In this document: piece after piece, positions 1 to 9,921 of the stretch
Layout: each line of letters opens with the position of its first letter
Numbering within the stretch: position 1 is the stretch's first letter
Assembly: GCF_003862475.1 (NCBI RefSeq)
Contig: NZ_RRCO01000003.1
Location: forward strand, 62,001-126,000
DNA: 64,000 nt
Direction of reading: 5' to 3'
Source of the DNA: Lachnoanaerobaculum gingivalis
GTDB lineage: Bacteria > Bacillota > Clostridia > Lachnospirales > Lachnospiraceae
Program-made: the position numbers and the translations under genes
The notes under the pieces: generated by a model
The model's database searches: none
What the model was told of the DNA's origin: nothing
What the model saw: only the letters and a program-made list of their open reading frames with translations

Positions 1-230
1 TCTTTAAAATCATACTCTTCTACTACGCCGTCCTTTTCAGCAGTAAACTTAAAATGTCCGGAAATAATATAAAAGACTTCTCTATTTATCTTGTGATAAT
101 GTCCACCACGAAACACACCTTTTTTTGATGTCACAACATTTATCTGATTATATCCTTCATGTACCAATTGTACAAGAGTTCCTCTGTCATCGTTAAATGT
201 AAAATCAGGCTTTAAAATATTAATTAACAT
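1..230 (-). CDS. Cupin-fold sugar-modifying protein, C-terminus outside window
   Basis: The readable 76 residues contain a cupin motif (RGGHYHK, then EVFYIISG) as in WxcM/FdtA-type sugar isomerases and CapF C-terminal domains, which act on nucleotide-linked deoxysugars. I chose the ATG at 230 because GGAAAG lies 8 nt upstream; an in-frame ATG at 245 has no Shine-Dalgarno site. It is the last visible gene of the polysaccharide operon, directly after the GtrA gene. The exact reaction cannot be told from this part. Confidence 0.7.
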   Translation of the reverse strand, partial: MLINILKPDFTFNDDRGTLVQLVHEGYNQINVVTSKKGVFRGGHYHKINREVFYIISGHFKFTAEKDGVVEEYDFK

Positions 231-247
231 ATTTACACTTTCCATAT

Positions 248-286
248 GATAAAAGGTGCTTTCATTATCAGAATACACCTTTTATC
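248..286. repeat. 11-bp inverted repeat between GtrA and cupin genes
   Basis: The arms GATAAAAGGTG (248-258) and CACCTTTTATC (276-286) are perfectly complementary around a 17-nt loop and lie directly after the GtrA stop. No T-run follows on the minus strand, so this looks more like an mRNA stem-loop or weak attenuator than a full terminator. Confidence 0.5.
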
Positions 287-697
287 TTATTCTTTTTTAA
301 AAATAAAAAACTTACTTGCAATATAATTTATAATGATAACCAAAATATTTATAATTATCTTTGATAATGTATCGTCTAAGCTTATTACGCTAACAAAAAG
401 CCACATCAAAACTGTATCTAAAATACCTGTTGCAAGTCTTGCTGATAAAAAGCCGACAAACTCTTTCATTGCTATTTGAGCTTCCCAGCTCTTGCTTTCA
501 AATACAAAAAGCTTATTTGTAATAAAAGCAAAAATAAAAGCCAAAATCCACGCGATAATATTGGCTATCAAAAAATATTTCTTTCCAAATGTATTTGCTA
601 AAATACGGTAAGATACTATATTGATAGCTGTAGCTCCTACACCAAATACACCATAAAAAAATAATTCTTTATATTTCAACCACAAATTTTTAATCAT
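287..697 (-). CDS. GtrA-like membrane protein
   Basis: A 136-residue protein with four hydrophobic segments, the size and layout of the GtrA family. GtrA proteins are thought to move polyprenyl-phosphate-linked sugars across the membrane and are usually paired with a DPM1-type glycosyltransferase. Here the partner is the upstream GT2 gene, whose 3' end overlaps this start by 8 bp, indicating translational coupling. The internal FVGFLSARLATGILD and the final IASKFFIFKK fit the family. The sugar carried is unknown. Confidence 0.85.
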   Translation of the reverse strand: MIKNLWLKYKELFFYGVFGVGATAINIVSYRILANTFGKKYFLIANIIAWILAFIFAFITNKLFVFESKSWEAQIAMKEFVGFLSARLATGILDTVLMWLFVSVISLDDTLSKIIINILVIIINYIASKFFIFKKE

Positions 698-1436
698 TAA
701 TCAACTCACTTCTCTTTTCAAATTTTACTTTGAAAGCAATCTTTAAATATTTAAAAGTTTGAAGAAGTGAATTTTGTGATTCACCTTCCTGTCTTGCTGC
801 CCAATTGGAAGGAATCTCATGTATCTTAACCTTTAATCGTATAGGCTTTAATGCCGTTTCCAAAAAGAAAGGATGTTTTAACTCCTCCCATTTTATTCTC
901 TGCATAAGCTTAGTAGGAGCAAGCCTATAACCAAATGTAATATCTGTAAGTTTTACACCATAAAAAACAGCAAACATCTTTTGAAAAAAGAAATTAAGGA
1001 TAAGTTTTATCTTACTATACCCTGCAAAGCTTCCCTTATGTAACCACCTTGATGCTGTAACCATATCGTTTGGAAATCTTTTACCCATTGCAATAAAATC
1101 TTTTACATTATGAGGATCCGTTTCCAAATCAGGAGCCATCATAAGTATATGACTTCCTGTAGATTTCATGAATCCGTCAGCAACTGCACCTCCTGCAAAA
1201 GGCCTCTTCTGATATAGAATATGAAGTGGTAATCCGGCTTCTTCGCACACCTTTTGGGATTTCTTTATAGCCTCTATACTCTCAGGTAGCGTACGGTCAC
1301 AAACTACTGCAATAAACTCTTTAATATCATTATGTTCACACTCTTCCAATATTATATCAACTGTTTGATTGAACGAAAAAGATTCATTCAATGTCGGAAG
1401 AATGATTGAGACATTTTTAAATTCTTTTGTTTCCAC
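690..1436 (-). CDS. GT2 glycosyltransferase, polyprenyl-phosphate sugar synthase type
   Basis: A 248-residue GT-A fold protein starting with NVSIILPTLNE, typical of dolichyl/undecaprenyl-phosphate glucose or mannose synthases. A donor-site acidic motif is visible as MMAPDLETDP. There is no C-terminal membrane segment; the membrane part is presumably supplied by the overlapping GtrA-like gene. Translation starts at GTG (1436) preceded by AGGAGG. The likely role is to load a sugar on undecaprenyl phosphate for outside-face transfer. Donor sugar not predictable. Confidence 0.85.
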   Translation of the reverse strand: METKEFKNVSIILPTLNESFSFNQTVDIILEECEHNDIKEFIAVVCDRTLPESIEAIKKSQKVCEEAGLPLHILYQKRPFAGGAVADGFMKSTGSHILMMAPDLETDPHNVKDFIAMGKRFPNDMVTASRWLHKGSFAGYSKIKLILNFFFQKMFAVFYGVKLTDITFGYRLAPTKLMQRIKWEELKHPFFLETALKPIRLKVKIHEIPSNWAARQEGESQNSLLQTFKYLKIAFKVKFEKRSELIND

Positions 1437-1444
1437 AATTCCTC

Positions 1445-2329
1445 CTAAATTTCCAAACTTATTTCTTCCAATTTGAATATAGACTTCAGCAACTTATTAT
1501 CCATTATTGTTGAACTTGCTCTCTTTGCCACAAAAATCCCTTCCGAGTCCTCTACTTTTATAGCTCTAACCAAGTTCTTATCTACTCCAAGTTTCTCGGC
1601 AATTATTATACCTACATCATACTTTGACAGAGCCTTATCAGATGAAATATTAACTATCGGATGCTTATCTCCCATTTCAATCAAATCCACAAGATAATCT
1701 GCAGCCTGTTTAAATGAAATAGTGGAGCGGTATGAATCACTGAACATGTCCATTCCGTCTCCGAACTTTAAATTCTCCACGATAGAATCGTAAAAATGTT
1801 TTTTAGCTGACAACAGACTTGTTCCTATCAAAAAAGGATAACGAACCACTTGATATCCATATGTATTTACTATTTTTTCTGCCAAAGCTTTTTGCTTTCC
1901 ATATGTATTTACAGGATTTGTTTTATCATCTTCTTTAAATACTTTTCCATCTATACTGTTGCCATAAACACTGTCAGATGACGGATAATAAAATGCACTA
2001 ACATTTTCCATTGCATTAAGGAAGAAAGATAATGCGGTAACATTAGTATTCCAAGCTGTCCTTGGATTTTTTTCAACCAAGTCCGGATTATGATATGCTG
2101 CAAGATATACAATCTTTTTATCTTCACTTTTATACTCATTACAAAAACTATTCACAGCATCAAAATCACAAATATCTAAATTCTTCCATGTGATTCTTTC
2201 ATCCTTTAATGTATCTCCTACTAAAGAAATATCTCTACAACAAGCTACAACTCTTTCCTGTGTTTTATTCAAAATGGATTTTAGGATATATGATCCTAAA
2301 AATCCATTTGCACCAATTATACAATACAT
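1445..2329 (-). CDS. NAD(P)-dependent SDR, RmlD/epimerase type
   Basis: 294 residues with an N-terminal Rossmann motif (GANGFLGSYIL), a serine region (YYPSSDSVYG) and the catalytic YGKQK. This is the extended SDR family of nucleotide-sugar epimerases and reductases such as RmlD. It lies 8 bp before the GT2 gene and 8 bp after the FAD enzyme. Given a dehydratase two genes upstream, a 4-keto-sugar reductase is a reasonable guess for its job. Specificity is inference. Confidence 0.8.
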   Translation of the reverse strand: MYCIIGANGFLGSYILKSILNKTQERVVACCRDISLVGDTLKDERITWKNLDICDFDAVNSFCNEYKSEDKKIVYLAAYHNPDLVEKNPRTAWNTNVTALSFFLNAMENVSAFYYPSSDSVYGNSIDGKVFKEDDKTNPVNTYGKQKALAEKIVNTYGYQVVRYPFLIGTSLLSAKKHFYDSIVENLKFGDGMDMFSDSYRSTISFKQAADYLVDLIEMGDKHPIVNISSDKALSKYDVGIIIAEKLGVDKNLVRAIKVEDSEGIFVAKRASSTIMDNKLLKSIFKLEEISLEI

Positions 2330-2337
2330 AACAACCT

Positions 2338-3579
2338 CTACAGATCCTTAGTAAGTTCCATTGCATCAAGCATACATAGATCCATATTTTTATAATTCCA
2401 TGTCGCCCATCTTCCAAGAAGATTAAATGTGGAATCACCCTTAAAGTACTCTTTAATTCCGTTTACATTTGTATCATATCCTTTATCATGAATAACATAT
2501 GCATACTCGGAGAACTGATGATCGAGAATCTTTTCAAAACCAAGTTCCTTTGGAAGTGTATTGTCATTTACTATATCATCAGTCACCTTAAAACTTGTAC
2601 CTATCACTTCGAGTGCACCACAGCCTCTGGTTGTATCCGGATTGGCATATGGTGTTAATGCACTTTGATATCCTACTCTATGGCACTTATAATCATGTGA
2701 CGGTATATATAACCAAGTAATATCTGTCTTTGGACAATCAAACAGTACCGTTGTCAAGCTGTTGTATTTTAGTCCTTTAATCAAGTTTACTACCTTTTCC
2801 GGAAGTTCCATTACACCGGGTAGCTCCGGGAGCGGAATTGTACTGATAATCTTATCATATTCTCCTTCACCATTTACATTCCACTTGCCGTTTACCTTTT
2901 TAATTGATTTAATTGTAAAATCAGTATGTATATTTAGGCCCTCACCAATTGCATTTACCATAGACTGAATGCCACCGTGAAGCGGATAGTAGAATGATGA
3001 ATGTGGCATCTTTCTTTCTTTCGGATCTTTCAAAATTACTGAACGAATAATTTCTTTTTTAGTTGGAAGGGGCATCTTCCCTCTCATCCATCCTGTTCCC
3101 ATATCTTCAAGCGGGTAAGCCCATATCTTTTCGTTATAAGGAATCATATAGAAATCTGCAATGCTTTTTCCAAAGTTCCAAGTCAGCCAATCTTTAAAGT
3201 TATCAGGTTCAGGTCCCATCTGTGACAATACAAAGTCATGAACACAATCTACTGCATCATCTGCATCCAATTCGCAAAGTGAAAGTTCAAAAGGATATGA
3301 TACATACTTACCTGAAAAGAAAATCTTAGCATTACGATCGGTATACTGCCAATTCTCCTTTGGATATATAGAAAAAACCCAATCCATCACTTCCTTATGT
3401 TTAGAATTTAAAATATGTCCTCCATGCGGATCATAGAGCATTCCATTTACATAACGGCTCCTTGCAAGACCACCTATAGTGGGATTCTTCTCGTATACAA
3501 CGACCTCATGTCCTTTATCTTTTAACATTCTTGCAGCACTCAATCCTGATACACCGGCACCTAAAACAGCTATTTTCAT
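2338..3579 (-). CDS. FAD-dependent oxidoreductase, UDP-galactopyranose-mutase-like
   Basis: 413 residues beginning with an FAD-binding dinucleotide motif (VLGAGVSGLSAARML) followed by YEKNPTIGGLARS and DPHGGHIL, the pattern of UGM and protoporphyrinogen-oxidase-like flavoproteins. True UGM converts a pyranose nucleotide sugar to its furanose; many relatives in polysaccharide loci are only annotated as FAD-dependent. The PLHGGIQSMVNAIGEGL segment fits the amine-oxidase fold. It is the second enzyme after the 4,6-dehydratase, with about 100 bp between them. Confidence 0.75.
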   Translation of the reverse strand: MKIAVLGAGVSGLSAARMLKDKGHEVVVYEKNPTIGGLARSRYVNGMLYDPHGGHILNSKHKEVMDWVFSIYPKENWQYTDRNAKIFFSGKYVSYPFELSLCELDADDAVDCVHDFVLSQMGPEPDNFKDWLTWNFGKSIADFYMIPYNEKIWAYPLEDMGTGWMRGKMPLPTKKEIIRSVILKDPKERKMPHSSFYYPLHGGIQSMVNAIGEGLNIHTDFTIKSIKKVNGKWNVNGEGEYDKIISTIPLPELPGVMELPEKVVNLIKGLKYNSLTTVLFDCPKTDITWLYIPSHDYKCHRVGYQSALTPYANPDTTRGCGALEVIGTSFKVTDDIVNDNTLPKELGFEKILDHQFSEYAYVIHDKGYDTNVNGIKEYFKGDSTFNLLGRWATWNYKNMDLCMLDAMELTKDL

Positions 3580-3678
3580 TATTACTCCTATCTAGTTACG
3601 AAATCAATATTCTTATATTACTCTCTTTATGCAAACAAAGGAAATGTATCAGTACACTACCAATACATTTCCATATTT

Positions 3679-4716
3679 TTATCTTGTTAAGAATTCATGT
3701 CCACCTTTTACTCTATCTCTCCAATAGTTCAAAAGATCTTCCATAGTCTGCTCAAATGGAATCACCGGCTCCCAACCTGTATGAGCAGTAAACTTTCTAC
3801 AATCCGGAACCTGTAAATCCGCATCAATAGGACGAAGTCTTTCCGGGTCTTCCTCAACTTTAATTTGATCTTTCATAGGTGACATATTAATAAGTGCCTC
3901 TAAAGTATCACCTACTTCACATGTATACCTTCCACCAATATTGTAATACTCTCCCGCAACAGGATTCTTTGTTACAAGTATATAGTAAGCTCTAACAGCA
4001 TCTCTTACATCCGCATATGTACGAAGTGATTTTAGATTTCCAACTTTTACAACCGGTGGAAGCATACCTGCCTCAATCATAGCAATCTGCTTTGCAAATG
4101 TAGACTCATGGAAAACATCTCCTCTTCTAGGTCCCGTATGAGTAAACATTCTTGTAGTCATTACAGTCATGCCGAATGCTTCTGCATAATATCTTCCAAC
4201 AAGATCTGTTCCTACCTTTGAAATGGCATATGGTGAAGCCGGATGGAAAGGACAATCCTCATTTATTCCATCCTCAGGTTTCTTATCTGCCGGAATCTTT
4301 CCAAAAACTTCTGAAGATGCACAAACATGAATCACCGGCTTATAACTCTCATCAGCAACCATTGCCGCATGTACGGCTTCAAGCAATCTGCATGTTCCAA
4401 GTATATTTGTATTTAATGTATCTATAGGAGCTGTAAAGCTGGTCTGTGGATAACTCTGTGCAGCCAGATGAAAAATATAATTTGGCTTGATTTCTGTAAC
4501 AACACGATATAGTGACATCTGGTCATTTAAGTCTGCATACTCAAAGAATACTCTATCCTTCTTATTTACTCTATCCAACAGATGATCTACATTGTCAAGC
4601 GGACTTCTCCATCTACATACTCCATAAATCTCCCAGTCTGTCTCTTCCAAAAGGAAATCAGCAAGATGAGAGCCAACCATTCCTGTAATTCCTGTAATTA
4701 ACGCTTTTGTAGACAT
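3679..4716 (-). CDS. GDP-mannose 4,6-dehydratase-type SDR
   Basis: 345 residues. TGITGMVGSHLADFLLE near the N-terminus and ASSEVFGKIP with SPYAISK (Tyr about 163, Lys about 167) match the GDP-mannose 4,6-dehydratase group of extended SDRs. It sits 13 bp after an HddA-like kinase, and a phosphoheptose isomerase lies in the same operon. A GDP-manno-heptose 4,6-dehydratase (DmhA-like, giving 6-deoxy-heptose) is therefore an attractive alternative to a plain GMD. Which nucleotide sugar it uses cannot be read from sequence. Confidence 0.8.
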   Translation of the reverse strand: MSTKALITGITGMVGSHLADFLLEETDWEIYGVCRWRSPLDNVDHLLDRVNKKDRVFFEYADLNDQMSLYRVVTEIKPNYIFHLAAQSYPQTSFTAPIDTLNTNILGTCRLLEAVHAAMVADESYKPVIHVCASSEVFGKIPADKKPEDGINEDCPFHPASPYAISKVGTDLVGRYYAEAFGMTVMTTRMFTHTGPRRGDVFHESTFAKQIAMIEAGMLPPVVKVGNLKSLRTYADVRDAVRAYYILVTKNPVAGEYYNIGGRYTCEVGDTLEALINMSPMKDQIKVEEDPERLRPIDADLQVPDCRKFTAHTGWEPVIPFEQTMEDLLNYWRDRVKGGHEFLTR

Positions 4717-4728
4717 ACTACTCCTTTC

Positions 4729-5742
4729 TTATGAACCTTCCTTAACAGATTCCAAATCAAAATACTCAGGTCTAAAATACATAATTCTCGTTCCCTCATT
4801 TTCAAATTCAAAAGGGACATAGACCAAGTCCTCAAGTGCTTTTTTTACATTTTCTTGATATTCCGGTTCTACATAGAATAACAAGAAACCGCCACCACCG
4901 GCACCAAGTAACTTACCACCTGTTGCACCGGCATCTATTGCCTTTTTGTATAAAATATCAATATCATTATTACTGATATCTGATGTAATACCTCTTTTAA
5001 GTTTCCAAGTATAATCCAGTAACTTGCCGAATTCCTTCAAATCCGCTTTAGAAACAAGCAACTTTTGAACGTCATCAACCAATGCCTTCATCTCTAAAAG
5101 CTCAGCTGTCTTATCCTTTGTAGCTTTCACCTGATTCTTGGCGATATCACTTGAGAATCTTGAAAAACCTGTAAAGAATAACATCAACCTGTTATTCAAA
5201 TCTTTCTTTCTGTCTGTAGAAAACACCAGTGGTGTAACAGTATATCCGTCATCTCTAAAATCTATTCTGTTAAAACCACCAAACGATGCCGCTATCTGAT
5301 CTTGGATACCTCCTGCTTCATTACATAGAACTCTTTCTATATAAATTGCATCGTCTGCAAGCTTTCTTTTATCAGCATATTTCCCTTTTAATGCATAGCA
5401 GGCATTCAACATACCAACTGCAAATGAAGAACTTGTACCAAGTCCGGATCTTGCCGGAAGATCAGCCTCATACACTACTCTGAGTTCGTGCATATCCAAA
5501 TATTTCATAATATTTCTAACAGCCGGATGCTGAATTTCATCAATTGTCTTAGTTCTTTCAATTATTCCATATGTTATTTGATTTGAATAATCAAAAAACC
5601 TTGGGAGATGACGAACAGTAGTGTAACAATACTTATCAAAAGTCGTTGAAATAACCGCTCCTCCGTGTTCCCTATAAAAGCCTTCGTAATCTGTTCCTCC
5701 ACCGAAGAAGGACATTCTAAATGGTGTCTGCGCAATAATCAT
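4729..5742 (-). CDS. HddA-like GHMP sugar kinase, copy 1
   Basis: 337 residues. TPFRMSFFGGGTDYEGFY at the N-terminus, the GHMP phosphate-binding motif ARSGLGTSSSFAVG (about 98-110) and the C-terminal GKLLGAGGGGFLLFY identify the D-glycero-alpha-D-manno-heptose-7-phosphate kinase (HddA) group. HddA makes heptose-1,7-bisphosphate on the way to GDP-manno-heptose. ATG with GGAGAG upstream. A second HddA-like gene lies at 14689. Related sugar kinases (fucokinase-like) share these motifs, so the substrate is inferred from the GmhA-like gene in the operon. Confidence 0.8.
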   Translation of the reverse strand: MIIAQTPFRMSFFGGGTDYEGFYREHGGAVISTTFDKYCYTTVRHLPRFFDYSNQITYGIIERTKTIDEIQHPAVRNIMKYLDMHELRVVYEADLPARSGLGTSSSFAVGMLNACYALKGKYADKRKLADDAIYIERVLCNEAGGIQDQIAASFGGFNRIDFRDDGYTVTPLVFSTDRKKDLNNRLMLFFTGFSRFSSDIAKNQVKATKDKTAELLEMKALVDDVQKLLVSKADLKEFGKLLDYTWKLKRGITSDISNNDIDILYKKAIDAGATGGKLLGAGGGGFLLFYVEPEYQENVKKALEDLVYVPFEFENEGTRIMYFRPEYFDLESVKEGS

Positions 5743-6245
5743 AGTCTCTCCTGCATAACAATATGCACTCCTTTTTTATTTTTTTAACTCCGTGTTCTAA
5801 TATTAATCTTTACCAACAATAAACTATCATAAAAAACAATAATAATCAAGTTTAGCCAATAAATAATTGAGATTTTCAAGTTTTATTAGTTAGGAATATA
5901 TGTCGTAACAGTTGATTTTTCATCTTTATATACTTGATGAAAATTATCTTCTAAAATTCTTCTATCACTATCATCTAGATGTATATGTATATCCAACAAA
6001 TATATTTTTTATATAGCTATAATACTACTATATTTAAATAATACCAGATTTAACGCACTCAAAGAAAAACCTAATACTAAATAACATTCATTATTACTCT
6101 TCTCAATGATTTTAATTAAGCAACAACACTTTTAGTATAGCTAAAAGTAAATCTCAACTGTTGTAATTGCATAATTCGTAAACCTTACATTATCTTACAA
6201 TCAATCCACCACTTGACTACCACACTAATAATGTTCTTACCTTAA
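5743..6245. other. AT-rich gap without a gene
   Basis: About 500 bp with no convincing ORF. It contains an 8-bp hairpin (ACTTTTAG/CTAAAAGT, near 6129-6149) downstream of the GT-methyltransferase gene, without a T-run, and a weak minus-strand promoter-like TTGATT/TAGTTT pair near 5825-5855. Nothing else is recognisable. Confidence 0.4.
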
Positions 6246-8918
6246 TCAACTCTGCACTTTCTTAGCAACAATATAAAAATCTTTTTCAGGATCATAACTC
6301 TCCGCAGGTAGCTCATAACAATGAGGAGGATTATATGTTCCCCTAGCCATATCATATGGAGAAAATTTCTCAGTAATAATTTCAAAACCAAATTTCTTAA
6401 ACTTTTCTGACCACCACTCATATGGATGTAAATTTACATGCCAGTTTATACCTGTCTTTTCATCTATATCATCCCAATTTGCAATTGATCCGACAAAAAT
6501 TCCGCCTATTTTTAAATGATCTCTTATGTTTTTCAAAAGAGTATCTAAGTCAATTTCTCTAATATGTTCCAGCATCTCCCATGCAGAAATGACATCGAAT
6601 TCTTTCCTTATCCCATCCTTTTTCAAAGTAAAAGGTTTAGTAACATCACATGTAAATAAATTCTTTGGTATAACTCTCCAGTGTGCTCTCTGTTGCTTGA
6701 AAGACTCGTCACTACCCTCAAGTCCCACCGCCTCATGCCCACGTAAAAGAGCATCTAATACAATTCCTCCACTTGAGCATCCAAAGTCTGCAAATGCTAA
6801 TTTATCAATATCTTTGAAATACATCTCACATGCATGAATAAACCTTGGGTATCGTGTATCATCTCTAATTGTACCATGTGGAACAATATGATCATTACTC
6901 TCATAGGCTACAGGATATTCAGTTTCCAACTTAATTGCTCCTGAAGTATTCTCTATATGTTTATCTAATAATACAAATATGTCTGAATAGCAAAAATCTA
7001 TATGCTTATGTACCATAGTGAATCCGTCAACTACTTTATCTGTTATGTTACTTTCCGCTTTCCAAATTCTACCATCAAATATTTGACTCAGATTCTTTTC
7101 TGATTCATATGTCCTACTGTCAAATGTTTGGCTCAAATTCTTTTCTGCTTTCCAAATTCTACTATCAAATGATTGATTTATAATCTGTTCAGCCTTATAA
7201 ATCCTACTATCAAATGTTTGACTTAGATTTTTTTCTATTTCATATATTCTACTTTCAATTATAGAATCAATAGCACTTCTTTGAGAATTTACACTATTCT
7301 TCAAAGTCTCAATCTGTTTGTCTAGTTTTTTGAAGGAATATTCAGCTTCCTCTAATAAATCAGTATTGTTATTTTCTTGAATCTGATACAAATACTGCTT
7401 TAGCCTGACCTCCAAATCTCTCATATGATTCAAGACATCATTTTTGCTGTCATTCAAATGACCATCTAAATCCCAAATCTGTTTTCTGATTCTATATTTC
7501 ATCCCATGTTTGAATGGGGAATAAAGCAGTTTTAGAATTTTCTTAACACCTTCTTTGAAAGAAAATGACCTTGCATTTTTAACTTCTTCTATAGGATATT
7601 TTTTAAATAGTTCATCAACAGTTAAAATCTCTTCTAGATCGTGACCATATGAGTAATTTCCCAAAACCCATCTCCATCTTCTATTGATAGCCATTAATAA
7701 ACTCGAGTCTTTATACGCTTTATACTCTATGTTATTCTTTACCATCTCTCTTAAAATGGACTCTTCTACCTTTAGCGCCGACTTTCTTTCATCACTATCC
7801 ACTTCTTCAAACCTATTTTCCCATCCGGTTAAAAAAGGTATATGCATCTTAGGTACTTCGACGTGTAGATACCTTAATAAATTATTTGATGCAATTTCTG
7901 CAGACTCAGCTGATAGAGCATCAAACTTATTTTTCGTAATATTGTCGGCTCCAATTCTGTACTCTCCAAGGACTTCTTTCAAATTATGAAATTTAAATTT
8001 ATTTATTGCCCTTGTCCATAATTCATAGTCTTCCGCTTTTTTTGTGTTGTCATAGAACAAATTATTATTAAGGAATAAATCTTTCCTAATCATGATAGTA
8101 GAATGGCAAACTTCACACCCATATATTAATGCAGCTTTAATGTCTTCATGTTCTATTGCAACCTCATGTACAAAATCATTATCTACCCCGAAATGATGTT
8201 GTCTGCTTCCACATAGCCCGTACTCTCTGTTTTTCTCTAAAAAATCTGCTTGTAGCTCAAAGCGATCTTCTCTAGCCAAATCATCTGCATCAATTCTTGC
8301 AATATATTTTCCTCTTGCAGTCCTTATACCTTCATTTAAGGATTCTGCTAACCCCAACCTTCTCTCATTTCTAACCAATCTTATTCGATCATCTTCAAAT
8401 AAGCTGATCACTTCTGCAGTTTCAGGACTGCTCCCTGCTTCATCCATAATAAGCACTTCAAAGTCAGGACAGGTCTGATCAAATACAGACCATAATGTCT
8501 CAGCTATGTAGTTTTCACTGTTAAAAGTTGGCATCAATACGGTTATAAGAGGATTTTCTGAAGCAAATTTACTTTGTATGTAAAACTCTTCATGATGAAA
8601 AAGAGAATTCTTATATATTATATTTAATTTATTTCTTTCATAATCATTACTGCATGCCGGCAAAAGAAACTCATACTTTTTTTTCATCCTCTGATGACAA
8701 TTTCTAAAAAATTCTCTTCCTTCATATTTTGATTTTCTCATTATTGAAAAGAAAAAACGCTTCATAATTAAATCCAAATCAACTAATGTCTGTAGGATTT
8801 CTTTATCTGATTTTCCAACACAATATGCCGAAAAAGACATAATCTCCCATTCTTCCGGTTTTACTTCCAAACCACTATCTTTAATTTGTCTAATTATCTT
8901 ATCATCACTATTGTACAT
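6246..8918 (-). CDS. Two-domain protein: GT2 glycosyltransferase, coiled coil, SAM methyltransferase
   Basis: 890 residues. About 1-120 is of unknown type; 124-330 is a GT2 domain (ITVLMPTFNSENYIAETLW, catalytic DADD at 210-213); 330-470 resembles the region after the catalytic domain in the neighbouring 357-residue GT2. Residues 485-660 are strongly helical, including four to five 15-residue repeats (SRIYKAEQIINQSFD-like, about 556-630). Residues 705-890 are a class I SAM methyltransferase (FADFGCSSGG, WEMLEHI). It probably adds and methylates, or caps, a sugar residue in the cytoplasm before ABC export. ATG with AGGAGT upstream. Methyl acceptor unknown. Confidence 0.85.
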   Translation of the reverse strand: MYNSDDKIIRQIKDSGLEVKPEEWEIMSFSAYCVGKSDKEILQTLVDLDLIMKRFFFSIMRKSKYEGREFFRNCHQRMKKKYEFLLPACSNDYERNKLNIIYKNSLFHHEEFYIQSKFASENPLITVLMPTFNSENYIAETLWSVFDQTCPDFEVLIMDEAGSSPETAEVISLFEDDRIRLVRNERRLGLAESLNEGIRTARGKYIARIDADDLAREDRFELQADFLEKNREYGLCGSRQHHFGVDNDFVHEVAIEHEDIKAALIYGCEVCHSTIMIRKDLFLNNNLFYDNTKKAEDYELWTRAINKFKFHNLKEVLGEYRIGADNITKNKFDALSAESAEIASNNLLRYLHVEVPKMHIPFLTGWENRFEEVDSDERKSALKVEESILREMVKNNIEYKAYKDSSLLMAINRRWRWVLGNYSYGHDLEEILTVDELFKKYPIEEVKNARSFSFKEGVKKILKLLYSPFKHGMKYRIRKQIWDLDGHLNDSKNDVLNHMRDLEVRLKQYLYQIQENNNTDLLEEAEYSFKKLDKQIETLKNSVNSQRSAIDSIIESRIYEIEKNLSQTFDSRIYKAEQIINQSFDSRIWKAEKNLSQTFDSRTYESEKNLSQIFDGRIWKAESNITDKVVDGFTMVHKHIDFCYSDIFVLLDKHIENTSGAIKLETEYPVAYESNDHIVPHGTIRDDTRYPRFIHACEMYFKDIDKLAFADFGCSSGGIVLDALLRGHEAVGLEGSDESFKQQRAHWRVIPKNLFTCDVTKPFTLKKDGIRKEFDVISAWEMLEHIREIDLDTLLKNIRDHLKIGGIFVGSIANWDDIDEKTGINWHVNLHPYEWWSEKFKKFGFEIITEKFSPYDMARGTYNPPHCYELPAESYDPEKDFYIVAKKVQS

Positions 8919-8927
8919 ATCTCACTC

Positions 8928-9908
8928 CTAATGCATTTTAAGTACCAATCTTCTTACACTTCTGATAATATTTAAAACATATGCCGATGGTGCTATACCA
9001 ACTTTTAAAAGTATTCTTTTTAAAATTCCTATATGTTTCATTGATAAATACATTTTCTTATTTTTAACAATATATTCTTTTGATTTGTTTTTATCTTCCA
9101 TGTCAACATCATAAATCATAACAAATGATAAAATATATTGTAAACTTAATTTGTTTATCAAAATATCATTGTACAAGAAGTCTGCCTTTAATATTCTTCT
9201 TATACTAATACTTAGCATATTCATCAAGTCAACCACATGTTTTAATGTGACCCTATTGGCCAACGAACCTTCTCTACCAATCCTATAGTAATAATACGGT
9301 TTACCATAGAAAGCAAACCTCTTTGCCGTCAAAATGACTCCGGTGGCAAACTCAATGTCTTCACTGTAAGTTCCTTCCAAAAACAACAATTTATTTTCAA
9401 GAAGAAAATTTCTTCTTAAAACATACTGCCATGCATTCCAGTAGTTTCTCCTCTTTTTAAGGAATACCTCAAGATATCCGTTATCACATATTAGCTCTTC
9501 ACCCTCAATAGTATCAACCTGTGAGATGTTATCGGAATTTCCAACTATATAATAATCTGAGATTACCACATCTAAAGGCATCCTACTCTCCAAGCTTTTC
9601 ATAAGATTGGAAAACGCTGTAGCATCTATATAGTCATCACTGTCAAAAAAAGCCACATAATCACCAATTGCATATCTTAATCCGACATTTCTTGCATTTG
9701 AAAGTCCGTCTCCGTCTTGATTAACTATCCTTACCCTGTCACAATGCTCTCTTTGTATGTCATTTGCAATGTACTCACTTTTATCACATGAAGTTTTTAC
9801 TACAAGTATTATTTCATAAGAAAAGCCATGACAATCAAGCATTGACTTGATGCAAGTTTTCAGATATTTCTCTACCTGATATACCGGCACAATAATACTT
9901 AACAGCAT
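8928..9908 (-). CDS. GT2 glycosyltransferase, EpsJ/EpsH type
   Basis: 326 residues with LLSIIVPVYQVEKYLKTCI at the N-terminus, NVGLRYAIGDYVAFFDSDDYID (DSDD metal site) and a hydrophobic/basic C-terminal third. This is the common capsule/exopolysaccharide GT2 architecture; it adds one sugar to the lipid-linked repeat unit. It lies 9 bp from the GT-methyltransferase gene and 13 bp from the next GT2, in the same operon. Donor and linkage unknown. Confidence 0.85.
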   Translation of the reverse strand: MLLSIIVPVYQVEKYLKTCIKSMLDCHGFSYEIILVVKTSCDKSEYIANDIQREHCDRVRIVNQDGDGLSNARNVGLRYAIGDYVAFFDSDDYIDATAFSNLMKSLESRMPLDVVISDYYIVGNSDNISQVDTIEGEELICDNGYLEVFLKKRRNYWNAWQYVLRRNFLLENKLLFLEGTYSEDIEFATGVILTAKRFAFYGKPYYYYRIGREGSLANRVTLKHVVDLMNMLSISIRRILKADFLYNDILINKLSLQYILSFVMIYDVDMEDKNKSKEYIVKNKKMYLSMKHIGILKRILLKVGIAPSAYVLNIIRSVRRLVLKMH

Positions 9909-9921
9909 GGCTTTCTCCCTT

